Positions 51,756-60,639 of a stretch of DNA of 64,000 nucleotides are shown here, piece by piece (position 1 is the stretch's first letter; every line of letters starts with the position of its first letter). The stretch is from CADEED01 sp043747835 (GTDB taxonomy: Bacteria > Pseudomonadota > Gammaproteobacteria > Steroidobacterales > Steroidobacteraceae). The position numbers were made by a program, and so were the translations under genes. The stretch spans positions 1 through 64,000 of the forward strand of contig JAYTOK010000029.1 of the NCBI GenBank assembly GCA_043747835.1. The letters run 5' to 3'. The notes beneath the pieces are model-generated. The model was not told the origin of the DNA. It searched no databases and was given only the letters and a program-made list of their open reading frames with translations.

Positions 51756-53545
51756 GACCGGAGCGCCGCAAAAAAATTCGGCTGGGCGAGCTGCTCATCG
51801 AGCAGAAGGTCATCAATGCGGAGCAGCTCGATCAGGCGCTCGCCGAGCAGAAGAAGACCGGTCGCAAGTTGGGCCGCGTCCTCACCGACCTCGGTATCGT
51901 TCAGGAACAGCAGCTCAACGAAGCGCTGGCTCGCCACCTGCAGATTCCTTTCGTCGACCTCAAGCAGCTCACTCTCGATCAGGCGGTAGTGCGGCTTCTG
52001 CCCGAAGCCCTGTCGCGGCGCTTTCGCGCGATGGTGCTGCAGTCGGACGCGCGCGGTCTCACGGTGGGAATGGCCGATCCCACGGATATCTTCGTCTACG
52101 ACGAACTCGTCGCCAGACTCAAGCAGCCGCTGCGCATCGCGCTGGTGCGCGAAGCGGAGCTGTTGCGCACGATGGACATCGTGTACCGCCGCACGGAGCA
52201 GATCGCGTCCATCGCGCTGGAAGTGCGTGAAGAGCTGCGTGCTGGCGACATCGACATCTCGCAGCTGGCCATCGACGAAGGCTCGTCCGATGCGCCGGTG
52301 ATCCGGCTGATCCAGACCATCTTCCATGACGCCGTGAACGCTCGCGCCTCCGACGTGCACATCGAGCCCGGCGAAGGGCTGCTGCGGGTGCGGCTGCGCG
52401 TCGACGGCGTGTTGCAGGAACAGAGCATCGAAGGCCGCGGCGTCGCGAGTGCGCTGGTGACCCGTCTGAAGCTCATGAGCAGCCTCGACATCTCGGAGAA
52501 GCGCTTGCCGCAGGACGGCCGCTTTTCGGTGAAGGTGAAGGACAGATCGATCGACGTACGCATGGCGACCATGCCGGTGCAGTACGGCGAGTCGGTGGTG
52601 ATGCGCCTGCTGGACCAGTCCAACAGTCTCATGACGCTGGAGCAGTTAGGCATGCCGGCCGGCATGCTGAGCAAATTCCGCGGACTCATCGAACGGCCCG
52701 CGGGCATGATGCTGGTCACCGGCCCCACCGGCAGCGGCAAGACGACCACGCTGTATTCGGCGCTGAGCTATCTCAATCGCTCCGATACCAAGATACTCAC
52801 CGCCGAGGATCCGGTCGAATACCGGCTCGACCGCGTCAACCAGGTGCAGGTCAACGCCAAGATCGGCCTCGACTTCGCGCGCATTCTGCGCACCATGCTG
52901 CGCGCGGATCCCGACGTGATCCTGGTCGGCGAAATGCGCGACCGTGAGACCGCGGAGATCGGTCTGCGCGCGGCGATCACCGGTCACATGGTTTTCTCGA
53001 CGCTGCACACACTCACCGCCGCGGCGACGGTCAATCGCCTGCTGGACATGGGCGTGGCGGGGTACATGGTTGCGACCGCATTGCACGGCATCGTCGCGCA
53101 GCGGCTGGTTCGCCAGGTCTGTCCGGATTGCGCTCAGCCAACCGAGCCTGACGATCACCAGGTCGCGTGGCTGCAGGCGCAGGTCGGCGCACGCGTCGCC
53201 GCGCAGATGAAGTTCCAGACTGGCGCCGGCTGCACGTACTGCAACCTCTCCGGCTATCGCGGGCGTGCGGCGATCTACGAGCTCATCGAAGTCGATCGGT
53301 CGCTCGCGGATGCCATCGGTCGCGGCGACTCGCAGGGATTCTCCGCGGCGGCGCGTGCCCAGAATGGCTACACCACGCTGACGCGCAGCGCCATCGACAT
53401 GGCGGCGGGAGGCAAGACCACGCTCGCTGAAGTCATCGCGACGACCAGCGGTCTCGACGATCCGATCCATGAGACACGGCGCACCGCGCCGCTGACCGTG
53501 ACCGACGACCTGACCGACGCCTTGTTGAGCGGTCAGGCGCGCTGA
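51752..53545 (+). CDS. mshE: Pilus assembly ATPase MshE with N-terminal MshEN domain
   Basis: A 597-residue GspE/PilB-type motor ATPase. The N-terminal region has two MshEN-like units with R-L-G-E-L-L-I and Q-L-D-Q-A-L, then K-L-G-R-V-L and Q-L-N-E-A-L, the pattern bound by c-di-GMP in MshE. Walker A is G-P-T-G-S-G-K-T-T (Lys330), the Asp box and Walker B follow, and C-P-D-C plus C-T-Y-C form the zinc site. It powers extension from the inner membrane. Confidence 0.93.
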   Translation: MRPERRKKIRLGELLIEQKVINAEQLDQALAEQKKTGRKLGRVLTDLGIVQEQQLNEALARHLQIPFVDLKQLTLDQAVVRLLPEALSRRFRAMVLQSDARGLTVGMADPTDIFVYDELVARLKQPLRIALVREAELLRTMDIVYRRTEQIASIALEVREELRAGDIDISQLAIDEGSSDAPVIRLIQTIFHDAVNARASDVHIEPGEGLLRVRLRVDGVLQEQSIEGRGVASALVTRLKLMSSLDISEKRLPQDGRFSVKVKDRSIDVRMATMPVQYGESVVMRLLDQSNSLMTLEQLGMPAGMLSKFRGLIERPAGMMLVTGPTGSGKTTTLYSALSYLNRSDTKILTAEDPVEYRLDRVNQVQVNAKIGLDFARILRTMLRADPDVILVGEMRDRETAEIGLRAAITGHMVFSTLHTLTAAATVNRLLDMGVAGYMVATALHGIVAQRLVRQVCPDCAQPTEPDDHQVAWLQAQVGARVAAQMKFQTGAGCTYCNLSGYRGRAAIYELIEVDRSLADAIGRGDSQGFSAAARAQNGYTTLTRSAIDMAAGGKTTLAEVIATTSGLDDPIHETRRTAPLTVTDDLTDALLSGQAR

Positions 53546-53555
53546 GCAAACTACC

Positions 53556-54788
53556 GTGGCCGAGTTCTCCTACAAAGGGCGATCTGGCGAGGGCAAGCTC
53601 GTCCAGGGTCGAGCCGCCGGCGACTCCGTCGATCAGGTCGCGCAGCGCCTCATCGCGACCGGCGTCGTCCCGCTCGAGATCTCGGCGATGGGTGTCGTCG
53701 CCGGCAGTCTGAATTTCGAGAAGTTTGGCCGCAGGCTGGGTCTCGGCCGCGTCGGCAGTTCGGATCTCGTGATGTTCTCGCGCCAGATGTACACAATTAC
53801 TCGCGCGGGAATTCCGTTGCTACGCGGCCTGCGCGGACTGGTGGCTTCGACGCACAACGCCATTCTGCGCGAGACCCTCGAGGACATCCTCGAAAGCCTC
53901 GAAGGCGGACGCGACCTGGCGGCGAGTTTCGCGCGACATCCGCAGATCTTTCCGCCGCTGTACGTCAGCATCGTGGGCGTGGGAGAAGCCACCGGTACGC
54001 TCGACAAATCGTTCCTGAGACTCACCGAGTATCTCGCCCAGGAAAAGGACATGCAGGATCGCGTCAAGGGCGCGGTGCGCTACCCCATCATCGTGATGAT
54101 AACGATCGTGCTCGCCGCGGGGTTCCTGTCGAGCTTCGTGATCCCGAAGTTCGCGCCGGTGTTCGCGCAGATCAAAGGCGAGTTGCCGCTGCCCACGCGC
54201 ATCCTGCTGGGATCCTCGATGGTCGTGCGCGACTACTGGGCACACTCGTTGGGCGTCATCGTTTTGTGTGTATACGGCGCGCGCCGTTACCTTCGGACCC
54301 GCGACGGCCGCTACCGTTGGGATCGCTTCAAATTGCGACTGCCCGTGATGGGCAAGCTCATGTACGAGGCCATGCTGTCGCGGCTCAACCGTTCGCTCGC
54401 CATTTCGCTCGCGGCCGGAATGCCCATGACGCAGACCCTCGCGGTCATCGCGCGCTCGTCGGGCAACGCGTTCGTGACCGAGAAGATCCAGACCCTCACC
54501 AGCAGTGTCGAGCGGGGCGAGTCGCTGCACCGCGCCGCCAGCTCGACCGGCATGTTCTCGCCGCTGGTGTTGCAGATGATCGCGATCGGCGAGGAAACCG
54601 GCGCGCTGCCGGAGCTGCTCGACGAAGCCGCTAGCTACTACGACCGTGAAGTGGATCACGCGGTCAAGAACCTGAGCTCGTCCATCGAGCCCATCCTGAT
54701 CGTCGCGGTGGGCGGCATGGTGCTGATCCTGGCGCTCGGCATCTTCATGCCGCTGTGGGAAGTCATCAGCACCGCTGGCCAGAGTTGA
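53556..54788 (+). CDS. mshG: MSHA inner membrane platform protein MshG (GspF/PilC-like)
   Basis: A 410-residue polytopic protein with two T2SSF domains. F-S-R-Q-M-Y-T-I-T-R-A-G-I-P-L-L and L-S-R-L-N-R-S-L-A-I-S-L-A-A-G-M-P are the paired signature stretches, each followed by membrane helices, and there is a final helix near V-A-V-G-G-M-V-L-I-L-A. It starts with GTG at 53556, ten bases after mshE. It is the platform turned by MshE. Confidence 0.92.
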   Translation: MAEFSYKGRSGEGKLVQGRAAGDSVDQVAQRLIATGVVPLEISAMGVVAGSLNFEKFGRRLGLGRVGSSDLVMFSRQMYTITRAGIPLLRGLRGLVASTHNAILRETLEDILESLEGGRDLAASFARHPQIFPPLYVSIVGVGEATGTLDKSFLRLTEYLAQEKDMQDRVKGAVRYPIIVMITIVLAAGFLSSFVIPKFAPVFAQIKGELPLPTRILLGSSMVVRDYWAHSLGVIVLCVYGARRYLRTRDGRYRWDRFKLRLPVMGKLMYEAMLSRLNRSLAISLAAGMPMTQTLAVIARSSGNAFVTEKIQTLTSSVERGESLHRAASSTGMFSPLVLQMIAIGEETGALPELLDEAASYYDREVDHAVKNLSSSIEPILIVAVGGMVLILALGIFMPLWEVISTAGQS

Positions 54789-54918
54789 TTTGGCTGCGTT
54801 ATGTCAGCGGGAATGTTAAGCGGCGCACATTTCCGGGGTTTTCCTTGAAGGCCGGAACGGGCACTGCCGATACAGCAGGCTGGGACGGTCCGTATTCGCA
54901 CGAGAGAGGAGAGGAATT

Positions 54919-55398
54919 GTGAGAAACAGAATTCAAGCCGGTTTCACCATGGTGGAACTGATCGTCGTCATCGTCATCCTCGGCATCCTGGCCGCCGTGG
55001 CGCTTCCCAAGTTCATGGGGCTCGAGCGCGAAGCGCGCATCGCGGCGCTCAAGAGCATGGGTGGCACCATGAACAGCGCCGCGCAAATGGCGCGTGGGTT
55101 GTGCATGGCGCAGAACTGCGCCCCGAACGCGACGATCGTCGTGGATGGCCAGAACATCGTGTTCGCCAACGGCTTTCCAAATAACGCATCGATCGACCTG
55201 CTGCTGCAGAGCACCGAGGGGTTCACGATGAACGCCGCTGGCAACCGCATGACCAAGTCCGGTGGCGCCTCCGCCAACTGCTGGGTGCAGTACAACCAGG
55301 CAACCGCCACGCTGCCCCCGACGATTTCGTACCAGGCGGGCGTCATGAGCTCGGGAACCGAAGCCGCGATCAACACCGCGCTGCGCACGCAGTGCTGA
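54919..55398 (+). CDS. mshA: MSHA-type type IV pilin (MshA/MshB)
   Basis: A 159-residue type IVa prepilin. The leader R-N-R-I-Q-A-G precedes the cleavage point and F-T-M-V-E-L-I-V-V-I; Glu5 of the mature protein is present. Cys pairs in the C-terminal half could form the D-loop disulfide. It has its own 130-base upstream gap, suggesting a separate promoter, as for major pilins. GTG 54919 is preceded by GAGAGGAGAGGAA. MshA and MshB cannot be separated by sequence alone. Confidence 0.88.
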   Translation: MRNRIQAGFTMVELIVVIVILGILAAVALPKFMGLEREARIAALKSMGGTMNSAAQMARGLCMAQNCAPNATIVVDGQNIVFANGFPNNASIDLLLQSTEGFTMNAAGNRMTKSGGASANCWVQYNQATATLPPTISYQAGVMSSGTEAAINTALRTQC

Positions 55399-55423
55399 TC
55401 TGATCGTTGCAAGGTGTGAAGCC

Positions 55424-55885
55424 GTGCGTCACAAGAGCAGCAGCGGCTTCACACTGATCGAGCTCATCGCCTCGATCACGATCATCGCAATACTCGCCGC
55501 GGTCGCGCTGCCACGCATGCCCGCGGCGATTCCTTTCGCGGAACGCGGTTACGCCGACGGCATCGCCGCCTCGCTGCGCCAGTCGCGCGCCGTCGCGCTT
55601 GCGAGTGGTTGCGCCGTTCAATTCACCGTGGATACGGTGGGATATCGCGCATTTCAGCACGCGGCGGCCGGCACGCACTGCGCCTTGGCCGGTGCATGGA
55701 GCACGCCGGTCCGGCGCGGCAACGGCCAGAATCTCGACGAGCTCATTCCCGCGGGTGTGGCGATCGGCGCCAATCGCCAGTTCGTGTTCGCCGCGGATGG
55801 CAGCGTTGCGGCCGGGCCGCTGACCATCGCCATCGGACCCCACGTCGTCACGGTCGAAGCCACGGGCGTGGTACAGATCACATGA
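55424..55885 (+). CDS. mshC: MSHA minor pilin MshC (GspH-like)
   Basis: A 153-residue prepilin. The cleavage motif S-G/F-T-L-I-E-L-I is followed by a hydrophobic helix and a GspH-like head with A-S-L-R-Q-S-R-A-V-A-L. Two cysteines are present in the globular part. It lies 25 bases after the pilin gene and overlaps mshD as ATGA. Probably a priming or tip subunit. Confidence 0.83.
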   Translation: MRHKSSSGFTLIELIASITIIAILAAVALPRMPAAIPFAERGYADGIAASLRQSRAVALASGCAVQFTVDTVGYRAFQHAAAGTHCALAGAWSTPVRRGNGQNLDELIPAGVAIGANRQFVFAADGSVAAGPLTIAIGPHVVTVEATGVVQIT

Positions 55886-56334
55886 CACGCCATGCCCACC
55901 GTCACGAGCGCGGCGTCACGCTGGTCGAGCTCATCGTCTCCATCGTGGTCATCTCGATTGCGGGCGTGGCGCTGTCGGGCACCCTCGCGTATCTCAATGG
56001 CACTGGGAACATCTCCATTCTGCAGGCGCAGGCGCAATCGATTGCGAACGCTTACCTCAATCTCGTCATGACCAAGAATTTCGTGCCCGATGGTGTCGAG
56101 GCGTCGCGCGCGCAATACGACGACGTGAACGACTACAACGGGATCGATGATGTCGTGGCGCAGGATGTCGCCGGCAACGCGGCCGGCAATTTTCGCGTGC
56201 GCGTGAATGTGGGACCCGGCGCGCTCAGCGGGCTGCCGGCGGCCGCGGTGCGCCGGATCGATGTCACCGTCACTTACGGGAATGGTGCGACGGTCGTGGC
56301 CAGCGGGTATCGCACTAACTATCCGTTTCCATGA
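55882..56334 (+). CDS. mshD: MSHA minor pilin MshD
   Basis: A 150-residue prepilin-like protein. The leader is basic and histidine-rich, and the cleavage motif is R-G/V-T-L-V-E-L-I-V-S. The remainder resembles the MshD/PilV class, with D-D-V-N-D-Y-N-G-I-D-D. The ATG at 55882 overlaps the mshC stop and the stop overlaps mshO as ATGA. Minor subunit of the pilus tip complex. Confidence 0.82.
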   Translation: MTRHAHRHERGVTLVELIVSIVVISIAGVALSGTLAYLNGTGNISILQAQAQSIANAYLNLVMTKNFVPDGVEASRAQYDDVNDYNGIDDVVAQDVAGNAAGNFRVRVNVGPGALSGLPAAAVRRIDVTVTYGNGATVVASGYRTNYPFP

Positions 56335-57095
56335 GCGCACGCGGCTTCACTCTCATCGAGCTGGTCATCGCGATCGCCATCGGTTCCATCGTGGTGGTCT
56401 TCGCGGCGATGTTCATCGGCGCGCCCCTGGGTGCATACGAGGCGCACTCACGCCGCGCCACGCTCGTGGCGGAGACGTCCGCCGTGTGGCCGCGCCTGGA
56501 GACGGATTTACATGCGGCGCTGCCCAACAGCCTGCGCACGCGGCGCAATGGCGCTTTCGTCGTGATCGAACTGCTCAGGGTCATCGAGGTAGTGCGATAC
56601 ATCGATCCGCCGTCGGCGTCGTTTCGGGTCGTCGGCAGTGTTGGCGCGATCCCGGGCTATCTATCCGTGATGCCTGGAGCCGATGTGTACGCACCGGGTG
56701 GATCGCTGGCATCCGCGGCAGGCTTTACGATCGCGGCAGAGGGCGCTCCCGGCGAATACCGCGTCACACTGAGCGCAGCTCCGTCGGTCGCAGCATCGCC
56801 CAGGCAGCGTCTCTACTTCGTGGAAGGACCGGTCACCTACCTGTGCGATGAAGGGCAGGGAACGTTGCGCCGATACGCCAACTACGCGGTCGCGCAGTTC
56901 CAGACTGCACGCGATACGCCGGCGGAGATGGGCGGCGCAGGCGAGCTCGTCACTCAAGGACTCACGAGCTGCAATTTCGTGGTCGATCCTGTCGTGGGCA
57001 ATCCATTCCAGACCGCCGCGATTCATCTCACGACCACGCGCAGTGGCGATTCGGTGACTCTGCTGCATACCGCGCGCGCCGAGCACGCGCCATGA
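56331..57095 (+). CDS. mshO: MSHA minor pilin MshO (PilW-like)
   Basis: A 254-residue minor pilin, larger than the others as usual for MshO. The cleavage motif is R-G/F-T-L-I-E-L-V. The globular part includes C-D-E-G-Q-G-T-L-R-R-Y and a second cysteine in L-T-S-C. It overlaps both neighbours by four bases, so mshC-D-O-P are translationally linked. Confidence 0.83.
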   Translation: MSARGFTLIELVIAIAIGSIVVVFAAMFIGAPLGAYEAHSRRATLVAETSAVWPRLETDLHAALPNSLRTRRNGAFVVIELLRVIEVVRYIDPPSASFRVVGSVGAIPGYLSVMPGADVYAPGGSLASAAGFTIAAEGAPGEYRVTLSAAPSVAASPRQRLYFVEGPVTYLCDEGQGTLRRYANYAVAQFQTARDTPAEMGGAGELVTQGLTSCNFVVDPVVGNPFQTAAIHLTTTRSGDSVTLLHTARAEHAP

Positions 57096-57490
57096 GGCCC
57101 GGTTCGCGCGAACGGGGGATGTCACTGGTCGTGGCGATATTCCTGATCACTGTCATCGCCTCGCTGGCGGCGTTTGCCGTGAACGTGGGCACGGCAACGC
57201 GCGAGTCGGAGAACCTGCAACTGCAGGCTGACCGGGCGATGGCAGCGGCGCGCGCCGGTGTGGAATGGGGTGCCTATCGCGCGCTGGTGCAGACCAATTG
57301 CCCGGGAGCCGGGAATCCGACCGTCTTCAACCTCAACCAGGCTGCGTTGCGCGGATTTCGCGTGACCGTGACCTGCGAGCCCCTGTCGACGGGACCGAAC
57401 ACGGTCTTCGAGATCGCTTCGTTCGCGCAGTGGAGCAACTTCGGCGCGGTGAATTACGCCTCGCGGCGCGTCGTGCGCCGCGTCTGGTAG
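57092..57490 (+). CDS. mshP: MSHA biogenesis protein MshP (PilX-like)
   Basis: A 132-residue protein with N-terminal E-R-G-M-S-L-V-V-A-I-F-L-I, which lacks the pilin Glu5 as in PilX/MshP proteins, then R-A-M-A-A-A-R-A-G-V-E-W. Two cysteines may pair. It ends the pilus operon. No mshQ follows; the next gene is an unrelated peptidase. Confidence 0.82.
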   Translation: MRPGSRERGMSLVVAIFLITVIASLAAFAVNVGTATRESENLQLQADRAMAAARAGVEWGAYRALVQTNCPGAGNPTVFNLNQAALRGFRVTVTCEPLSTGPNTVFEIASFAQWSNFGAVNYASRRVVRRVW

Positions 57491-57562
57491 CTCCGGGAGC
57501 CGAGGCTCGGGATCTGGAATCTGTGGCAGACTTCCTGCCTCGATTCTCCGCTCAGGACGAAC

Positions 57563-59233
57563 ATGAACCTCGACTTCCGCGCCTTCGCGCCGATCGCACT
57601 CGCCTCCGCATTCACCTCTCTCGCTCTCGCCGCCACTCCCGGCATTCCCGCCGACGTCGCAGCGGTCGCAAAGACGCAGATCAACGCAAGCTCCCTCGAG
57701 GCGCCGATCCGCTTCCTCGCCGACGATGCGCTCGAAGGTCGCGGTCCCGCCACGCGCGGCGATTCACTCGCGCGGCTCTACCTCGCCGCGGAGCTGCAGT
57801 CGCTTGGCTATCTACCGGGCTTTGGCGGAAAGTGGGAACAGCCCGTCGACGTCGTCGGCACGACCGCGCAACTGCCCGCGGCGTGGTCCTTCAACGCAAA
57901 GAGCGGCGCCGTCGATCTCGCGCTCTCGACCGACTACATCGCAACCTCCGGCGTGCAAAGCGATTCCGCCGGCTTCAAGGATGCGGCGCTCGTGTTCGTC
58001 GGCTATGGAATCGAAGCGCCAGAATACGGCTGGGACGATTTCAAGGGCGTTGACGTCAAGGGCAAAGTGCTCGTGATGCTGAACAACGATCCGGATTGGG
58101 ATCCGAAGTTGTTTGCCGGCAAGGCGCGTCTCTACTACGGCCGCTGGGTCTACAAATACGAAAGCGCCGCGCGTCACGGCGCCGCGGGTGTGATCATCGT
58201 TCACACGACGCCGTCCGCGGGCTATCCCTGGCAGGTAGTTCAATCGTCCTGGGGCGGCGAACAATTCGAGCTGCCGGCCGAGAGCGAGCCGCGCATCCAG
58301 CTCAAGGCCTGGGCGACGGAGGAGTCGGTGAAGCGGCTCATGAAGGCCGCGGGCCAGGATCTCGACAAGCTGACCAAGGCCGCGCGAAGTCGTTCGTTCA
58401 AGCCCGTGTCGCTCGCGCTCACGACCTCCATCCAGTTCACCAACGAAGTCTCGCGCGTGAAGACGGGCAACGTCGCGGGGTTGCTGCCCGGCGGCGACCC
58501 GAAGCTGAAGCAGGAAGTCGTCATCTACACCGCTCATCACGATCACTTCGGCATCGGCGAGCCCGACAAGACCGGCGACAACATCTACAACGGCGCCGAG
58601 GACAATGCGGCCGGCTGCGCGCAGGTCCTCGCGATCGCGCGCGCCTTCGCCGCGTTGCCGGAGAAGCCCCGCCGCTCCGTGCTCGTCCTGTTCGTCGCGG
58701 CGGAAGAGCAGGGGTTGTTAGGTAGCAAGTATTACTCGCTTCACCCCAGCGTTCCGGCGGGCAAGATCGCCGCCAACATCAACTACGATGGCGGCAACTA
58801 CCGCGGCCGCACGAAGGACATCACGCTCATCGGCTACGGCAAGTCGTCGCTCGACGCGATCGCGAAATCCATCGTCGAAGCCCAGGGCCGGGTGTTGGTG
58901 CCCGACCAGTTCCCGGATCGCGGCTACTTCTACCGCTCCGACCAGTTCAACTTCGCGAAGATTGGCGTGCCCGCGTTGTATTTCGACAATGGCACGGACT
59001 ACATCGGCAAGCCCGCGGGCTGGGGCAAGCAGGAAGCCGAGGAGTGGGAAGAGCACGTCTACCACCAGCCGAGCGACGAGATCGACGACACGTGGGTGTA
59101 TGACGGAATGATCGAAGACTCGCTCGTCGGTTTCGAGGCGGGCTGGCTGGTCGCGCAGGCGGACGAGATGCCGACGTGGAATGCGGGCGATGAGTTCGAG
59201 GCGGCGCGGAGGAAGGCGTTGGGCGGTAGATAG
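57563..59233 (+). CDS. Secreted M28-family zinc metallopeptidase with protease-associated insert
   Basis: A 556-residue exported peptidase. The signal peptide ends near L-A-L-A-A. A PA-like insert (about 140-270) has G-A-A-G-V-I-I-V-H-T-T. The zinc ligands of family M28 are visible as His in T-A-H-H-D-H, Asp in G-A-E-D-N-A-A-G, Glu in A-A-E-E-Q-G, Asp in I-N-Y-D-G-G and His in V-Y-H-Q-P-S-D-E. It probably cleaves peptides or releases N-terminal residues in the periplasm. ATG 57563 follows a 72-base gap after mshP; no functional link to the pilus is apparent. Confidence 0.9.
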   Translation: MNLDFRAFAPIALASAFTSLALAATPGIPADVAAVAKTQINASSLEAPIRFLADDALEGRGPATRGDSLARLYLAAELQSLGYLPGFGGKWEQPVDVVGTTAQLPAAWSFNAKSGAVDLALSTDYIATSGVQSDSAGFKDAALVFVGYGIEAPEYGWDDFKGVDVKGKVLVMLNNDPDWDPKLFAGKARLYYGRWVYKYESAARHGAAGVIIVHTTPSAGYPWQVVQSSWGGEQFELPAESEPRIQLKAWATEESVKRLMKAAGQDLDKLTKAARSRSFKPVSLALTTSIQFTNEVSRVKTGNVAGLLPGGDPKLKQEVVIYTAHHDHFGIGEPDKTGDNIYNGAEDNAAGCAQVLAIARAFAALPEKPRRSVLVLFVAAEEQGLLGSKYYSLHPSVPAGKIAANINYDGGNYRGRTKDITLIGYGKSSLDAIAKSIVEAQGRVLVPDQFPDRGYFYRSDQFNFAKIGVPALYFDNGTDYIGKPAGWGKQEAEEWEEHVYHQPSDEIDDTWVYDGMIEDSLVGFEAGWLVAQADEMPTWNAGDEFEAARRKALGGR

Positions 59234-59245
59234 GTTCGGCGTAAT

Positions 59246-59328
59246 GGGGACATTCCCCGTTTCCTAGCAAAAGGGGACGGGCCTGCGGCAGGCACGTCCC
59301 CTTTTGCCTGGAAATGTGCAATGTCCCC
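59246..59328. repeat. Nested intergenic palindrome (83 bp)
   Basis: Outer arms 59246-59254 and 59320-59328 (9 bp), middle arms 59267-59279 and 59295-59307 (13 bp, GCAAAAGGGGACG and its complement), and an inner stem 59281-59285/59289-59293. It fills the gap between the convergent M28 peptidase and Ser/Thr kinase genes and touches the kinase stop. It may work as a bidirectional terminator; the nested layout and G-run/C-run arms also fit a dispersed palindromic repeat. Confidence 0.7.
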
Positions 59329-60623
59329 TACGCGATCGCCGGACGCTCCGCTTCGGACATCGAATAGTCCATCAACGCCAGCAGCGCCTCTTCGGCGCTG
59401 GCGTACCGCAGCTCCGGGCTCTTCGCCACCAGCCGCTCGTAGAACCGCTGGTGCTTCGACACGTTTTCCGGCAGTGACGGGATCGGCGCGTTCTTGTGCA
59501 TCTCGAACAGAGCCACCAGCGACCCCGCCGCGTACATGCGCTGCCCCGTGAGCAGCTCGTACAACATCACGCCGACGCTGTAGAGGTCGGAGCGCTCGTC
59601 GGCCGTGCCACCGAGCGCCTGCTCGGGAGACAGGTAGTAAGGCGTGCCGATCACGACGCCGGCCAGTGTCTTCGCGACCGGATCCGCGTCGCGGCGTGCG
59701 CTGCCGAAATCCACCAGCGCGATCGTGCCGTCATCGCGGAACATCACGTTGGCCGGTTTGAGGTCGCGGTGGATGATTCCGGCGTTGTGCACGGAGGTCA
59801 GCGCCGCGAGGATGGATCCCACGATGAGCAGCGCCTCGTCGACCGAGGGTCGATCGCGCGCCACACGCGCGCGCAGGTCACCCGCCGCGAAGTACTCCAT
59901 GACGATGTACGCGTGCGTATCGGTGAAGCCATGCTCGAACACCTTCGCCACGTACGGGCTGTCGATGCTCGATGCCGCGAAATATTCCTGTACGAAGCGC
60001 GAGAGCAGGTCGGAGTCGCCGCTGCCCTCGGACTTCAAGACCTTGAGCACCACCTGCGCACCGTCGGAGACGCGCTCGCACAGACAGACATTCGCGGTGG
60101 CGCCGCTGCCGAGCGGCTTGACGGGTGTGAAACCCGTGATGCCGGCGGACTTGAGCACCGAATCGGCGTCGGCGAGACGCTTCGCATCGGCGCGCAGGAT
60201 CATGCTCGGGCTGTCGGGCGCCTTGGGGCCGGTCGCAGCCTTCGCATCCTGCCGGATCGGCTTGATCGTAGCGGCGGGATCGGGCCGCGGTTCCGTCTTG
60301 CGCGGCGCGGGCATCGGCGGCGCCTTCACGTCGATCTCGGCGGGCGGCGTGTGTTTCTTCGCCTCGGTGGGCACCCGCACGATCTTCGGGAAGCTGGGCC
60401 TGGTGCGCAGTTCCGACAGCCACAACAGTCCCTCGCGGCGCAGGTACTCGTCGTCGATGAGCAGGTTCGAATAGCGATCCCAGCGGAAATCCGCGGGCGG
60501 TTTGCCGTAGGCGCTGAGGTCGTGGACTTCCAGCTTGGCGTCCGGCCAGCGTTCGATCGCGACGCGTCGCGCCCGGTTCACCAGGCCGCTCGCGTGACGA
60601 ATGATGAGGACTCGTTCGGTCAT
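59328..60623 (-). CDS. Ser/Thr protein kinase with N-terminal receiver-like domain
   Basis: A 431-residue Hanks-type kinase in the C-terminal half. G-loop L-G-S-G-A-T-A-N-V (171-179), Lys194, catalytic Asp287 in H-R-D-L-K-P-A-N-V, and Asp305 in D-F-G. There is no transmembrane segment. The first ~85 residues (R-V-L-I-I-R-H-A-S-G-L, L-L-I-D-D-E-Y) look like an atypical receiver without a clear phosphoacceptor, followed by a Pro/Lys-rich linker (about 86-140). It lies 16 bases downstream of the receiver protein gene and is the last of three co-directional signalling genes. Confidence 0.88.
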   Translation of the reverse strand: MTERVLIIRHASGLVNRARRVAIERWPDAKLEVHDLSAYGKPPADFRWDRYSNLLIDDEYLRREGLLWLSELRTRPSFPKIVRVPTEAKKHTPPAEIDVKAPPMPAPRKTEPRPDPAATIKPIRQDAKAATGPKAPDSPSMILRADAKRLADADSVLKSAGITGFTPVKPLGSGATANVCLCERVSDGAQVVLKVLKSEGSGDSDLLSRFVQEYFAASSIDSPYVAKVFEHGFTDTHAYIVMEYFAAGDLRARVARDRPSVDEALLIVGSILAALTSVHNAGIIHRDLKPANVMFRDDGTIALVDFGSARRDADPVAKTLAGVVIGTPYYLSPEQALGGTADERSDLYSVGVMLYELLTGQRMYAAGSLVALFEMHKNAPIPSLPENVSKHQRFYERLVAKSPELRYASAEEALLALMDYSMSEAERPAIA

Positions 60624-60639
60624 TTCGATTCCGCGGGAC

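Noticed and set aside
59222..59229. ops/JUMPstart element (GGCGGTAG)
   Set aside because: The match is inside the last codons of the M28 peptidase gene and does not precede a polysaccharide operon.
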